From assembly GCA_021442155.1 (NCBI GenBank), contig CM038214.1, positions 50,908,703 through 50,972,702 of the forward strand: 64,000 nucleotides of DNA, given 5' to 3'. Source of the DNA: Cymbidium sinense (lineage: Eukaryota; Streptophyta; Magnoliopsida; Asparagales; Orchidaceae). Below, piece by piece: positions 36,181 through 49,165 of this stretch. A program made the position numbers and the translations under genes. Positions within the stretch are counted from its first letter, which is position 1, and each line of letters starts with the position of its first letter. The notes under the pieces are model-generated. The model searched no databases and had not been told where the DNA came from. It worked only from the letters and a program-made list of their open reading frames with translations.

Positions 36181-36501
36181 GTTTAGGGTTAGTTTAGAGT
36201 TTTGGGTTTATGGTTTAGGGTTTAGGGGTTAATTCAGGGTTTAGGATTTAGGGTTTAGGGTTGTAAGTTTAGGGTTTAGGGTTGTAGGGTTTTGCATTTA
36301 GGGTTTATGGTTTTAGGATTTAGGGTTTATGGTTTAGGGTTTTAGGTTTTAGGGTTTAGGCTTTAGGGTTTAGGATTTAGGGTTTAGTGTTTAGGGTTTA
36401 GGGTTTTTAAGGTTTAGGTTTAGGGTTTCGGGTTTAGTGTTTAGGGTTTATGTTTCAGGTTTAGGGTTTAAGTTTTAATTTAAGGTTTAGGGTTTAAGGT
36501 T

Positions 36502-36990
36502 GTTTTTAATAGAGAATAAATTTAGATTAAACATTTCTTCTTTTTGATTTCATCAACTAAGAGTCACCCCAAGTTTTCTAAGACACAAGCGACGACATAG
36601 ATAAAAAATGAGCACCCATAGAACAAATTAAAAACAATTAATAAGTAGAATAGTCTCTACTGTAAAGACACAGTTCCATAACTAGTTGATTAGATCGACC
36701 ATTCTTCAATTTCTCCAGCTCCCATTAGACCACTCCCACCTCTTGAGTAGCAGGATCTGCCATCATATCCTCGATCTCTCCCTCTGCCACCACCATGGTT
36801 GTAACCTCTATCGCTCCTCTGTCCACCATAACTAGCACTCCTCCGACCACCACCTCCATGTCCACCAACACCTCCTAATCCCCCCACCACCACTATGATA
36901 ACTATCACCTCCACCTTTACCTCCACCACCAGATTTAGACTGAGCTTAGTTGATGATGATGTTCATACCGTTAAGGTTCTACCCATTCTT
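36502..36990 (-). pseudogene. Glycine-rich RNA-binding protein 3' exon fragment, copy e (best-kept tail)
   Basis: Sense on minus from AAGAATGGGTAG (36,990) to CTCTATTAAAAA (36,502). In one open frame (36,690-36,929) the middle reads GGVGGHGGGGRR, then YGGQRSDRGYNHGGG, then GRDRGYDGRSCYSRGG, the typical Arg/Gly/Tyr tail of plant glycine-rich RNA-binding proteins. The family C-terminus survives after a one-base shift as GSWRN plus stop, with the Trp codon TGG intact. This makes it, with copy j, closest to the ancestral unit. It has no RRM, no promoter context and several shifts, so it is not a gene. Confidence 0.88.
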
Positions 36991-38072
36991 AGGGTTTAGG
37001 TTAGTTGGTTTTGGGGTTAATTTAGGTTGGGTTAAGATTTAGGTTTGGGGGGTGTGGAGGGTAGGTTTTAGGTTTGAGTTTATCATGTGGTTTAGGGTTT
37101 TGTGGTTTAGGGTTTAGGGTTTAGAGTTTGTTTTAGGTTTAGGGTGGTGGGAGTTTGTGGGTTTGGGTTTAGAGTTCTAAGAGTTTAGGGTTTAGGGTTT
37201 AGGATTTAAGGTTTAGGTTTTTTTTTAAATTAAGTAAACCGATAGGTTTAAGTTTATTTAGTTTATTTTTTATTTGTTTGAGTTTATTTATGTTTTATTT
37301 TTATTTAGGTTTATTTTTTATTTTTATTTATTTTAGTTTATTCATTTTAGGTTTATTTATTTTAGTTTAGGTTTTCTATTTTAGTTTATTTTTTAGGTTT
37401 AGGTTTATTTCTTAGTTTAGGATTTATTTTTTAGGTATAGGTTTATTTTTATTTTATTTTTTTAGGTTTAGGTTTTAGGTATTTTAGGTTTATTTTTAGG
37501 TTTTATTTTTTTAGTTTATGTTTAGATTTATTTTTAGTTTATTTTATTTTATTCAATTTTAGTTTAGGTTTAGGATTAGTTTAATTTAGGTTTAGGTTTA
37601 AGTTTTATATATTTTAGTTTAGCTTATTTTAATTTAGGTTTAGGTTCATTTTATTTTGATTATTTTATTTTTAATTTAAGTTTAGAGTTTAAGTTTTATT
37701 TTTTATTTATTTTGGTTTAGATTTTTATTTAGTTTTTATTTTATTTTATTTTAGGTTTTATTTTTTTTATTTTAGGTTTAGTTTATATTTTATGTAGGTA
37801 TTTTATTTTTTAGTTTAGTTTAGGTTTTTATTTATTTTATTTTAGATTAGTTTTTAATTTTAATTTTATTTTCTTTTTTAGGTTTAGTTTAGGTTTTGGT
37901 TTTGGTTTTATTTATTATTTTATTTTAGTTTAGGTTTTTTTATTTATTTATTTTTTAGGTTTTATTTAGTTTTAAGTTTTTAACTTTTTAGGGTTTAGAG
38001 TTTAAGGTTTAGGGTTTAGGGTTTAGGTTTTAGGTTTAGGGTTTAAGTTTTAGTTTAGGGTTTATGGTTTAT

Positions 38073-38553
38073 GGTTTTTTTTAGTAGGGAACAAATTCAT
38101 ATTCAACATTTTTTCTTTTCAATTTCATCAACCAAGTAGCACCCCAAGTTTTCTAAGACAAGTGACGACATAGATAAAAAATGAGCACCCATAGAGCAAA
38201 TCAATAACCCTAGATATGTAGAACCATCTCTACTATAAAGACATAGTTCCATAAGCAACAGATCAGATCGACCGTTCTTCAGTTTCTCTAGTTCCCATCA
38301 GAACCACCCCTAACTCTCGAGTGGTGAGATTCACCATCATATTTATGATCTTTCCCTCCTCCACCACCACGATGTAACCTCTATCACTCCTCCCACCTAC
38401 ATAACCCCACTACTCTGACCACCACTTCCATATCCACCAACACCTCCAGATCCCCCACCACCACTACAATAACTGCCACCGCCTCCACCGCCAGATCTAC
38501 ACTGAGCCTAGTTGACGGTGATGTTCCTGCCATCAAGGTTTTGCCCATTCTTA
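38073..38553 (-). pseudogene. Glycine-rich RNA-binding protein 3' exon fragment, copy f
   Basis: Full-length unit with an A-run at the 3' end (T-run at 38,075-38,082). The C-terminus reads SDGN*RN* with TAG at the Trp codon. It shares ACAAATTCATATTCAAC with copy g where other copies have CAGATTCAAC, so f and g are sister copies. The upstream TTTAGGTTTAGGG-TTTAAGTTTTAG sequence is also shared. The sense 5' breakpoint is AAGAATGGGC at 38,553. Confidence 0.85.
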
Positions 38554-39214
38554 GGCTTTAAGATTAGGTTAGTGTTTATGGTTTAGGGTTAGTTTAGGGT
38601 TTAGGGTTTGGGGTCTGTGGAGGGTTTTAAGTTTTGTGGTTGTAGGTTTAGGTTTTGGATTTAAGATATTAGATTGTGGTAGGTTTATGATTTGTGGTTT
38701 AGGGTTTTAGGTTTAGGATTTAGGATTTGTGGTTTGCAGGTTTAGGTTATAAGGTTTAGGTCAGGATTTATGTAGTTTCAGTTTATTTTAGGTTTAGGAT
38801 TTCTTGTTTTTCCAATTTTATTTTAGTTTAGTTTTATTTTATTTTAATTTAATTTTATTTTTATTTTATTTTCTTTTTAGGTTCATGTTTAGGTTTAGTT
38901 TTATTTTAAGTTTAGTGTTTAATTTAATCAATTTTATTTTATTTATTTATTTATTTATTTTATTTTATTTTATTTAGTTTAGTAGCTTCAGGTTTTATTT
39001 TTGCAGCCTAGGCCTAGTGGGTTTAGATTCCTTTTTATTTATGCATTTATTTAGTTTTATTTTTTTCTTTATTTTATTTTTAGTTTGGCTTAGGTTTAGG
39101 TTTCTTTAATATTCCTATTATATATTAATTATTTACCTTTTCATTTTATTTTATTTTTAGGTTTTATTTCTTATGTTTAGTTTTTTAGGTTTAGAGTTTT
39201 GTGTTTGTTTATCT

Positions 39215-39420
39215 TTAGGCCTGTGGTCAGGATCAGGATTTAGGGTCTGGGGTCTGGATTAGTGGCTTAGATCTTTTGCCTGGCTCAGGCTGGCTTGGCC
39301 TAGTGTTGTATTTTGTGGCTTCTGCCTGCAGTGGCCTAGGATTTAAGGCCTAGTTTGTATTTGTATTTAGGCTCAGGGTCTTAGGCTCAGTGGCCTAGGG
39401 TTTGTGGTCTTTTTTTATTT
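39215..39420 (+). repeat. GC-shifted island 1 in the array
   Basis: TTTAGGG-type text turns into GGCTCAG, GGTCTGGGGTC and GGCCTAGTG for about 200 bases inside T-rich repeat. No coding signal; it is the start of the diverged duplicated segment. Confidence 0.75.
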
Positions 39421-40683
39421 ATTTTAATCTTTTAAAATTTTTTTATCTTAAATTAAGCAAACTAGTAGTTTAGGTTTATATAGTTTATTTTATTTATTTT
39501 ATTTTTTTGTTTTTTTATTTTATTTAGTTTTATTTTATTTATTTAGTTTATTTTATTTTTACATTTATCTATTTTAGTTTATTTTTAGTGTTAGTTTAGG
39601 TTTAGGTTCCTTTTAGTTTTAGTTTTATTTTGTTTTTTTTAGGTTGGGTTTATTTATTATTATTGTCTGTTTCAGGTCTATTTTAATTTTAATTTTAGGT
39701 TTTAGGTTTTATTTATTTTTTTTTTTAGGTATTATTTTTAGTTTAGGTTTAGGTTTATTTTTAGTTTATTTTATTTTATTTAAGTCTAGGTTTAGGTTAA
39801 TTTTCTTTTAAGTTTAGGTTTAGGATTTACTTATTTTAGTTTAGTTTATCTTAATTTAGGTTTAGGTTTATATTATTATTATTTTAGTTTAGTTTTTTTG
39901 TATTTTATGGTCTGTTTTCTTTTATTTACTTTAGGTTTATTTTTAGGTTTAGGTTTTATTTAATTTTATATTATTTTACTTTAGGTTTATTTTACTTTAG
40001 TTAGTTTTTTATTTTATTTAGGTTTAGTATTTTTAGTTTATTCTGTGATTTTATTTATTTTAATTTAGATTAGTTTTAATTTTATTTTATTTTTTTTCAG
40101 CCTTTAGTTTAGGTTTTAGTTTATGTTTTATTTTATTTTATTTAGTTAGTTCTTTTTATTTATTTTATTTTTAGGTTTTATTTAGTTTAGGTTTAGGTTT
40201 TAGGTTTTAAAGTTTTGTAGGGTTTTAGGTTTTGTTTTCATTTTAGGTTTAATTTTAGTTTTTATTTTAGTTTAGTTTAGGTTTACATTTATTTATTTTA
40301 TTTTATTTAGTTTAGATTTAGGTTTAATTTATTTTAGTTTGTTTAATTATTTTAGTTTAGTTTATTTTGTTTATTTTATTTTATTTTAGGTTTAGTTTTA
40401 TATTTATTTTAGGGTTTGGTTTTATTTTATTTATTTCTGGTTTTATTTTAGATTATCTTTAGGTTTAGTTTATATTTAGTTTTATTTTGATTTATTAGGT
40501 TTATTTTTATTTATTTTACATTTAGTTTTATTCTTATTTATCTTATTTTAAATCATTAGGTTTTATTTATTTGATTTTAGTTTATTTCATGTTATTTTAT
40601 TTTATTTTTAGGTTTAGGTTTTGTTTAGGTTTTATTTTATTTAGACTTATATCTATTTATTTTATTTTTAGATTTTATTTTTT

Positions 40684-41390
40684 TAGCTCAGCCTTTAAAG
40701 TCAGTGGCTCAGTATTTCAGTGGCCTGGCCCAGTTGGCTATGGCTCAGTGGCTCAGTGGCCTGTGGGCTTGTGGCTCATGGCTCAGGTCTTGTGATCAGA
40801 GCCTAGTGCCTAGGGTCAGGCCAGGGCTCAGGTCAGCTCAGTGGGGTCAGCCTAAACCCAGTGGCCTGCCGCCTGTGTGCTCACAGCGTCAGCAGGTGGC
40901 CTGCTCAGTGGCTCAGGACTCAGGGCTCAGTGGCCCAGGCCCAGGTCATGCAGGCCCAGGGCCTGGGCCTGGGCAAGGCCTGGCCCTTGATCAGAACTCC
41001 AGGGTCTTGGGCCTGCCCATGGCCTTTCTTTAAAACCACAAACCACTGTGCCAAGCCATTCTTTTTATCTTATCTTGTCACCATCTTATCTTTATTTTAC
41101 TCAGCTCAGGATCAGACCAGGGCCCAGGGCTCAGTGGCTCACATCACGCTTTCAGCCTTACTGCTCAGTATTCTGAGGGCCCAGGGCCGCCCAGTGAGGG
41201 CCCAGTGTCACTAGGCCCAGTCTGGGCCGCCTGTGCCTTTGGGCCTCAGTGTCTTGGGGCCTCCATGGTCTTTTAGGCCTGTGTGGCTAGTTAGGGCCCA
41301 GGGCCCATGGCCCAGTATCTGTGGCCCAGTGGCCCATGCGCAGTGTTTTGGCCCAGGGTGTCAAGGCCATTTTAGCCGAGGGATCTATTT
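40684..41390 (+). repeat. GC-shifted island 2 in the array (largest)
   Basis: About 700 bases of CCCAGGG, GGCCCAG, CTCAGTGG and GGCCTGTGG-type words, sharply bounded by T-rich repeat. The words keep the seven-base rhythm with TTT changed to CCC, CCT or CTC. A junction-motif copy inside (about 41,021-41,075) shows the same T-to-C changes. Two overlapping open frames here (40,704-41,033 and 40,861-41,214) have only repeat-derived Gly/Ala/Pro/Gln composition and are not considered genes. Confidence 0.8.
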
Positions 41391-43768
41391 ATTTAGGTTT
41401 TTTGGTTAATGGCAAGTTTAGGTTTATTTAATCCATTTAGGTTTTTTAGTTTATTTAGTTTATTTTTCAATTTTATTTATTTTAGCTTTATTTTTAGGTT
41501 TAGTTGAGGTTTTATGTTTATTTTTTTGTTTATTTTATTTTATTTTATTTTTAAGGCTTAGGTTTTATTTTATTTTTTTTTTATGTTTAAGTTTTAGGTT
41601 GTTTTAGGTTTATTTTTAGGTTTTATTTTTAGTTTAAGTTTAGGTTTATTTTTGTTAATTTAATTTTATTTAGTTTTTAGGTTTTATTTTATTTATTTTA
41701 GTTTACTTTTATTTTATTTAGTTTAGGGTTATTTTATTTTATTATTTTAGGTTTAGCTTTTCTTTTAGTTTATGATTTAGGTTTTATTTCTTTATTTATT
41801 TTTAGGTTTATTTTTTAGGTTTTGGATTTTATTTTGTTTTTATTTTATTTTATTTTATTTTTATTTTTCATTTAGTTCATAATTTAATTAGGTTTTTATT
41901 TTCAGGTTTATTTTATTTTATATTTTAATTTAGGTTTTTATTTATTTTATTTTAGTTTAGTTTTATTTTTATTTTATTTTAATTTTAGTTTAGTTTAGGT
42001 TTAAGTTTTAGTTTAGGTTTTATTTTATTTTATTATTTTATTTTATTTATTTTAAGTTTTTATTTATTTTATTTTAGGTTTTATTTAGTTTAGGTTTAAG
42101 TTTTAGGTTTTAGGGTTTAGGATCATTGGGTTTAGAGTTTAGGTTTGGGTTTTGTGGTTTGTGTGGTCTGTTGCAGGTTTTGTGGTTTGTGGTCCAGGTC
42201 TAGTTTTGGTAGGTTTGTGGTTTAAAGTATGGTTTTATTCATTTTGGTTGGGTTTAGGGTTAATTTGTGGTTTATGGTTTTTTTAAAAAAAAAATTAAAA
42301 ACCAGTTTAGGTTTATTTAGTTTAATTTTATTTATTTTTTTATTTATTTTAATTTATTTTATTTTTATTTTATTTAAATTTATTTTTAATTATTATTTAA
42401 TTTAGTTTATTTATTTTTAGGTTTTTTTATTCTTTATTTTTGGTTTAGGTTTAGGTTTATTTTTATTTAGTTTATTTTTTTTTTTTTAGGTTTATGTTTT
42501 TGGTTTTACCAGTTGTTTTTGCCTAGGATTTAGCTCAGTGGTTTGTGGTTTGTAGGTGTGGTTTTGTGGTTTCAGGGTTTAGTGTTTGCTTTAGGGTATA
42601 GTTTGGTTGTCAGGTTTTGGGTTTATGTCAGATTTTGGCTAGGTCTCAGTGGTCAGATTATTTATTTTATTTTATTTTATTTTATTTTTGCTTAAGGTGG
42701 TGGTTTTAGGGTTTAGGTTTTGAGTTTGTGGTTTTAGTTTAGGTTTATTTTTAAATTAAGTAAACCAGTAGATTTGTTTTTTAGTTTATTTTATTTTATT
42801 TATTATTATTATTTTATTTAAGTTTATTTTTATTTTATTTAGTTTATTTTAGGTTTATTTATTTTAGTTTATGTTTTATTTTATTTTTTTTAGGTTTAGG
42901 TTTATGTTTATTTTAGTTTTAGTTTTATTTTATTTTATTTTTAGGTTTATGTTTTATTTTTATTTTAGGTTTAGGTTTAGGTTTTATTTTATTTTTTAGG
43001 TTTATGTTTTTGGTTTTATTTTAGGTTCATTTTAGTTTTATTTTTTAGTTTTTTATTTTGGTTTATCTTTATATTTTATTTTATTTAGTTTAGGTTTATG
43101 TTTAGTTTATTGAGGTTTAGTTTAGGTTTTATTTATTTTAGTCTTTATTTTAGATTAGGTTTTGGTTTATTTTATTTTATTTATTTTAGGTTTTTTTTTA
43201 GTTTAGGGTTTAGGTATTTTTATTTATGTTTAGGTTAATTTCTGAGGTTTAGGTTTTTATTTAGTTTTTATTTTATTTTCATAAGGTTTATTTTTTTATA
43301 TTACATTTAGGTTTTATTTTATTTAAGTTTTTTTATTTTTTTGGGTTTATTTTATTTTTTTTAATTTACTTTAGGTTTTAATTTATTTTATTTTTGTTCA
43401 GTTTATATTTTTTATTTTATTTTATCTTTAGGTTTAGGTTTAGGTTTAGGTTTAGGTTTTAATTTAGATTTTATTTAATTTAATTTTTTTATTTTATTTA
43501 GGTTTTGATTTTATTTATTTATTTTAGGTTTTATTTAGTTTAGCTGTTTTGTGTTTTTAGGTTTGGTTAGGTTGGTTTTCTTTGTGGGTTTGAGTTTAAG
43601 GTTTAGGGTCAGGGTTGCTTTGGGTTAGGTTTAGGTTTAGGGTTGTGGTTGTGGTTTGTGTTTAGGGTTTATGGTTTAGGGTTTATGGCTTAGGGTTGTA
43701 GGTTTAAGATTTAAGTTTTAGTTTAGGGTTTAGGGTTTAAGTTTTAGTTTAGGGTTTAGGGTTTATGG

Positions 43769-44240
43769 TTTTTTTTAGAAGAGAACAAATTCATATTCAA
43801 CATTTCTTCTTTTCAATTTCATCAACCAAATAGCACCCCAAGTTTTCTAAGACAGAAGTGACAACATAGATAAAAAATGAGCACCCATAGAGCAAATCAA
43901 TAACCCTGGATATGTAGAACCATCTCTACTATAAACACATAGTTCCATTACCAATAGATCAGATCGACCGTTCTTCACTTTCTCTAGTTCCCATCAGAAC
44001 CACCCCTGACTCTCAAGTAGTGGGATTCACCATCATATTTATGATCTCTCCCTCCGCCACCACCATGGCTGTAACCTCTATCACTCCTCCCGCCTCCATA
44101 ACCACCACTACTCTGACCACCACTTCCATATCCACCAAGACTCTAGATCCCCACCACCACTACAATAATTGCCACCTGCCTCCACCACGTGATCTACACA
44201 GCTAATGGTGATGTTCCCCATCAAGGTTTTTCCCATTCTT
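43769..44240 (-). pseudogene. Glycine-rich RNA-binding protein 3' exon fragment, copy g
   Basis: Unit with T-run at 43,769-43,776 (A-run at the sense 3' end) and breakpoint AAGAATGGG near 44,240. TAG stands at the Trp codon. Its 3' UTR variant ACAAATTCATATTCAAC is shared only with copy f. The Gly-rich part has a deletion near 44,190-44,210. It lies about 670 bases from copy h in the same orientation. Confidence 0.85.
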
Positions 44241-44914
44241 TTTGGGTTAGTTTAGTTTTATGGTTGGGTTTGGGTTTTAGCTTGGGGTCTGTTTAGGTTG
44301 TAGGTTTTAGGGTTTAGTAGTTTTGGTTTAGGGTTTAAAATTTTAGGGTTTGGGTTTAGGGTTTATAGTATGTGTTTAGGGTTTGGGTTTTAGGTTTAAG
44401 ATTTGTGGATTTAGGTTAGGTTTAGTGTATGGGTTTAGGGTTAGATTTAGGATTTAGGTTTAGGTTTATTTTAGGTTTAGGATTTCTTTTTTTTTTTTCT
44501 AGTTTTATTTTTAAGTTTATTTTATAAGTTTAAATTTTTAATAAATTTTTATTTAATTTTATTTTAGGTTTATTTTATTTTTATTTTAGGTTTAGATTTT
44601 ACTTTATTTAGGTTTTTTATTTTTTAGTTTTATTTCAGTTTTTATTTATTTTATTTTAGTTTAATTTTTATTTTTTATTTTATTTTGTTTTTAGGTTCAT
44701 GTTTAGGTTTAGGTTTAGGTTTAGGTTTATTTTATTTGTTTTTATTTAGTTTAGGTTTAGGTTTTTAGCTTTTTAGGGTTTAGGGTTTAGGGTTTAGGGT
44801 GTGGGGTTTAGGGTTTAGGGTTTAGGGTTTAGGGTTTATGTTTTAAGTTTAGGGTTTAAGTTTTAGTTTATGGTTTAGGGTTTGTGGTTTAGGGTTTAGG
44901 GTTTAGGGTTTAAG

Positions 44915-45401
44915 GTTTTTTTTTTAAAAGAGAATAAATTCAGATTAAATATTTCTTCTTTTCGATTTCATGAACCAAGTAGCACCCAATGTTTTCTAAG
45001 ACACAAGTGATGCATAGATCAAAAATGAGCATCCATAGAGCAAATCAAAATCCCTAGATAGGTGGAACCTTCTCTACTATAAATGCACAACTCCATAAGG
45101 AGTAGATCGGATTGGCCGTTCTTCAATTTCTCTAGTTCCCATCAGAACCACCCATGCCTCTCGAGTAGTGAGATCCACCATCATATCCCTGATCTCTCCC
45201 TCCATCACCATAATGATTGTAACCTCTGTTGCACCTCCCGCCTCTATTAGCACCACTGCTATGACCTCCACCTCCATATCCACCAGCACTTCCAAATGCC
45301 CCACCACAACTATGATAATCGTCTCCTCCGCCTTCGCCTCCACTTCCAGATCTAGATTGAGTCTAGTTGACGCAAATGTTCCTGCTATCAAGGTTTTGCC
45401 G
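44915..45401 (-). pseudogene. Glycine-rich RNA-binding protein 3' exon fragment, copy h
   Basis: Full unit. The sense strand reads GGYGGGGHSSGA, then GRDQGYDGGSHYSRG, then SDGN*RN* with the shared TAG. The 5' breakpoint has lost the AATGGG part (GGCAAAACCTTGAT begins directly after TAAC). The 3' end has a long A-run (T-run at about 44,917-44,925). Its flanks hold some of the best-preserved TTTAGGG repeat in block B. Confidence 0.85.
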
Positions 45402-46069
45402 TTAGGGTTTAGTTAGTTAGGTTAGTTTAGGTTAATTTAGAGAGGGTTAGGTTAGTTAGAGTTTAGGTTTAGATTTAGGGGTAGGTTTTATGTTTTAGGG
45501 TTTAGGGTTTAGGGTTTAGTGATTTACGGTTTAGGGGCTTAGTTGAGGGTTTGGTTGGGTTTTGGGGTTTAGGTTTAGTTTAGGGTTTATTTATTTTATT
45601 TATTTGAGTTTATTTTATTTTTATTTATTTAGTTTATTATTTTACTTTACTTGTGTCCAAGTTTAGGTTAGTTTATTTTTAGAGTTTTTCTTTTATTTTA
45701 TTTTTTTGTTTAGGTTTTACTTTATTTTTAAGTTTAGTTTAGGTTTAGTTTATTTTAGGTTTAGGATTAGGTTTTATTTATTTTAGTTTAGTTTAATCCA
45801 GTGTAGTTTAGGTTTATTTTATTTTATTTTATTTTATTTAGGTTTATGTTTTAGGTTTTAGCTTTACACGCTTTTATTTTTTTTTCTCGTTTATTTTTTA
45901 GGTTTAGGTTTTATTTAGTTTTAATTTTTTTTAGTTTAGGTTTATTTTATTTTATCTTTACATTTTTATTTTATTGGCCTTTATTCTTAGTTTATTTTTA
46001 TTTTACTTTAGTTTAGGTTTTCTTTCTTTATTTTAGTTTATTTTATTTTTATTTTAATTTTATTTGTAG

Positions 46070-46690
46070 GTCCAGGTTTAGGCTCAGGTCTTTGCCATTA
46101 TCTTTATCTTTATTTATTTAGGTTTAGATTTATATTTTATTTATCTTTATTTATTTTAGTTTAGGTCAGGTTTTGTGGCCTATGGTCAGTTTACCCCAGA
46201 TGTATAGGGCCTAGGGTCTTAACTCAGGGCTCTTGGGTCAGTGGGTTTAGAGCCTGGCCTAGTGTCCAGAGTGGCCTTAGGCCTGTGGATCTAGGGTAGG
46301 GCTCAGAGGTTTAGGCTCAGGCCTGTATTTTAGTGCTCAGCTCAGGGCCTGGGTTTTGTGGTCAGGTCCAGGGTTTGGGGGTTAGTTGGTTTAGGGCCCA
46401 GGGTTTATGCTTTGTGGCTATGGCTTAGGTCAGGGTTTGGTGGTTTAGGTTTATGGCTCAGAGTTTAGGATTTAGATTAGGGTTGTAAGCAGTTAGTTAG
46501 GTTTTTTAGGAGGGTTTGCTGAGGATTTAGGGTTTAGGGTTTAGGCTTTAGGCTTGGGCCTTTGTGGGTTTAGGGCTGGCTCAGGGTTTAGTTCAGGTCC
46601 AGTGTATCAGTATTTTGTTGATATAGTATTTAGGGTCAGTGGTTAAGGTTTAGGTTTGGTTTGCTCAGTTTATTTTAGGGTTTAGGTTTA
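46070..46690 (+). repeat. GC-shifted island 3 in the array
   Basis: GGCCTAGG, GGGCTCAG and CAGGGCCTGGG words mixed with GGTTTAGGG; less shifted than islands 2 and 4. No gene seen. Confidence 0.75.
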
Positions 46691-48654
46691 AGGTTACATT
46701 GATAGTATGTTGTATTTAGGAGGTTTAAGATTTTTTTCAAAAAAGAAAATTAAGTAAACCGACAGTTATTTATTTAATTAATTAATTATTTATTTTATTT
46801 ATTTTAGTTTTTTTTTATTTTAGTTTAATTTTTATCTTAGTTTATGTTTGTTTTAGTTTAGTTTTATTTTCATATTATTTTTGTTTAGTTTATTTGTTAG
46901 TTTAAGTTTTATTTATTTTAGTTTAGTTTTATTTTAGTTTAGTTTATTTTAGTTTATTTATTTTATTTCTTTTTAGGTTTAATTTTATTTTAGTGGATTT
47001 GGGTTTATTTTTAATATTTATTTTATTTTAGGATTTTATTTAGATTTTATTTTATTATATTTTAGTTTCATTTTTTTCATTTTATGTTTATTTTAAATTT
47101 GTCAGGTTTTTATTTTAGGTTTATTTTATTTTATAGTTTAGTTTAGGTTTTTATTTATGTAATTTTAGTTTAGTTTTAATTTTTTTATTTCATTTTATTT
47201 TTAAGTTTAGGTTTAGGTTTTTATTTTATTTTGTTACATATTTTATTTAAGTTTAGATTTTTCTATTTATTTTATTTTTAGGTTTTATTTAGTTTATGTT
47301 TAGTTTTTAGTTTTTAGGGTTTAGGTAGGGATTTAGGATTTAGGCTGTTAGGTTTAGGTTGTATTTTGTAAATTTATGATTTGGGTTGTGGTTTAGGGTT
47401 TTAGGTTTATGTTTAGTGTTAGTGTTGGTTTAGTAAGATTTAGTGGGTTTAGTGGTTTAGGGTGCCTAGTTTTAGGGTTTAGATTTTATTTAATTTTAAT
47501 TTTTTTTTTTTGAAATTAAATAAACCAGTAGTAGGTTTATTTAGTTTATTTTATTTATTTTAGATTTTTTTATTTTTTATTTTTATTTAGGTTTATTTTA
47601 TTTTATTTATTTTAGTTTATTTTAGGTTTATCTATTTTAGTTTATTTTATAGTTAGTTTGTTTTTTTTAGTTTATTTTTTTTATTTTAGGTTTATTTATT
47701 ATTTCTGTTCAAGTTTTTTTTTATTTTAGGTTTTAGGTTTATGTTTTATGTATTATTTTTATTAGTTATTTATTTTATATTTAGTTATTTATTTTTTTTA
47801 GTTTAGGTTTATTTATTTAGTTTATCTTTAGTTATATATTTAGTATAGTTTTGGTTTATTTTTATTTACTTTAGGTTTATTATTTTAGTTTTTTATTTTT
47901 TATTTTATTTAGTTTATTTTATTTTTTGTTTTATTTTTATTATTTTAGGTTTAGTATTTTTAGTATTTTTTATTTTTATTTATTTTATTTTAGATTAGTT
48001 TTAAATTTTTATTTTATTTTCTTCTTATTTTAGGTTTAGGTTTAGGTTTTAGTTTATGTTTTATTTTTTATTTTATTTTGTTTTAAGTTTTTTTTATTTA
48101 TTTTATTTTAGGTTTTTATAGTTTTAGTTTAGGTTTTAGCTTTTGTTTTGGGTTTAGGGTTTAGGTTTTAGGTTTTCATTTTAGGTTTATTTTATTTTTA
48201 TTTTTTATTTTAGTTTAGTACTTTAGTTTATTTTATTTTATTTGGTTTAGGATTGGTGATTTATTTTAGGTTTTAGATTTTAATTATTTTAGTTTAGTTT
48301 ATTTTGTTTATTTTATTTTCATTTTAGGTTTAGTTTTTATTTTATTTAGGGTTTGGGTTTTTTTTATTTATTTCTAGGTTTTATTTTAGATTTATCTTTT
48401 AGGTTGTTTATATTTAGTTTTATTTGATTTACTTTTAGGTATTTTTTTTATTTATTTTACATTTAGTTTTAATTATATACAACATTTTTATTCTAAGGTT
48501 TATTTTATTTTTTAGTTCGTTTAGGTTTTATTTATTTGATTTTAGTTTATTTACATGGTATTTTATTTATTAATTTAGGTTTAGTTTTGTTTAGGTCATT
48601 TTATTTTAAGATTTAGGTTTATTTATTTTATTTAGGTTTATTTAGTAGGTAAGT

Positions 48655-49165
48655 CTGTGTAGGTAGGGCCCAGGAGGGTTTTGTGGGTTGGCCCAGTTTT
48701 GCTCAGGCTCAGTGGCCCAGGGCCTGTGGCCTGGGCCCAGCAGGGTCACAGTAGGCCAGTTTGGCCCAGGTCAGGGTTTGGCCCAGGGCCCATGGCCCAG
48801 GGGGGCACAGGATCAGTGCCCAGGGCCTCAGGCTCAGGGCCTTGGCTCAGGCAAGCCCAGGGCCTAAAGTGCGCTCAAAGCCTGGACCCAGAATCCCAGG
48901 GTGGCCTTTTTTTTAAACCAAGCAAACCAACATGTAGGCCATCTTTTTAGTATCTTTATATGTAGTATTTATTTATCTTTACTCAGTGGCCTGGCCTGGT
49001 AGGGCTAGGGCCCATGGTCTGGGTTTTCACCCACCAGGCCTATATTTAGGTTTGAGGATCCAGGGGCCCAGGGTAGGCAGGGCGGTTTAGGTCATTTTAG
49101 GGTCATGGTTTAGGTTTAGGTTTAGGCCTATGGCTCAGGGTCTAGGGTAGGGTCATGGCAGTTTC
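48655..49165 (+). repeat. GC-shifted island 4 in the array
   Basis: About 510 bases of GGCCCAGGG-type words, the duplicate counterpart of island 2 (offset about 7.9 kb). The junction motif at 48,907 reads AAACCAAGCAAACC where typical copies have AAATTAAGTAAACC. The open frame 48,681-48,950 is repeat-derived. Confidence 0.8.

Noticed and set aside
36690..36929. Copy e as a small functional glycine-rich protein gene
   Set aside because: Frame starts in a shifted region, lacks the RRM, lacks any visible promoter, and needs a frameshift to reach the natural C-terminus.
40704..41214. Open frames of 74-117 codons in the GC-rich islands (also 48,681-48,950 and 59,650-59,898)
   Set aside because: Composition follows the repeat words (CCCAGGG, CAGTGG); no domain, no stable frame between the duplicated islands.
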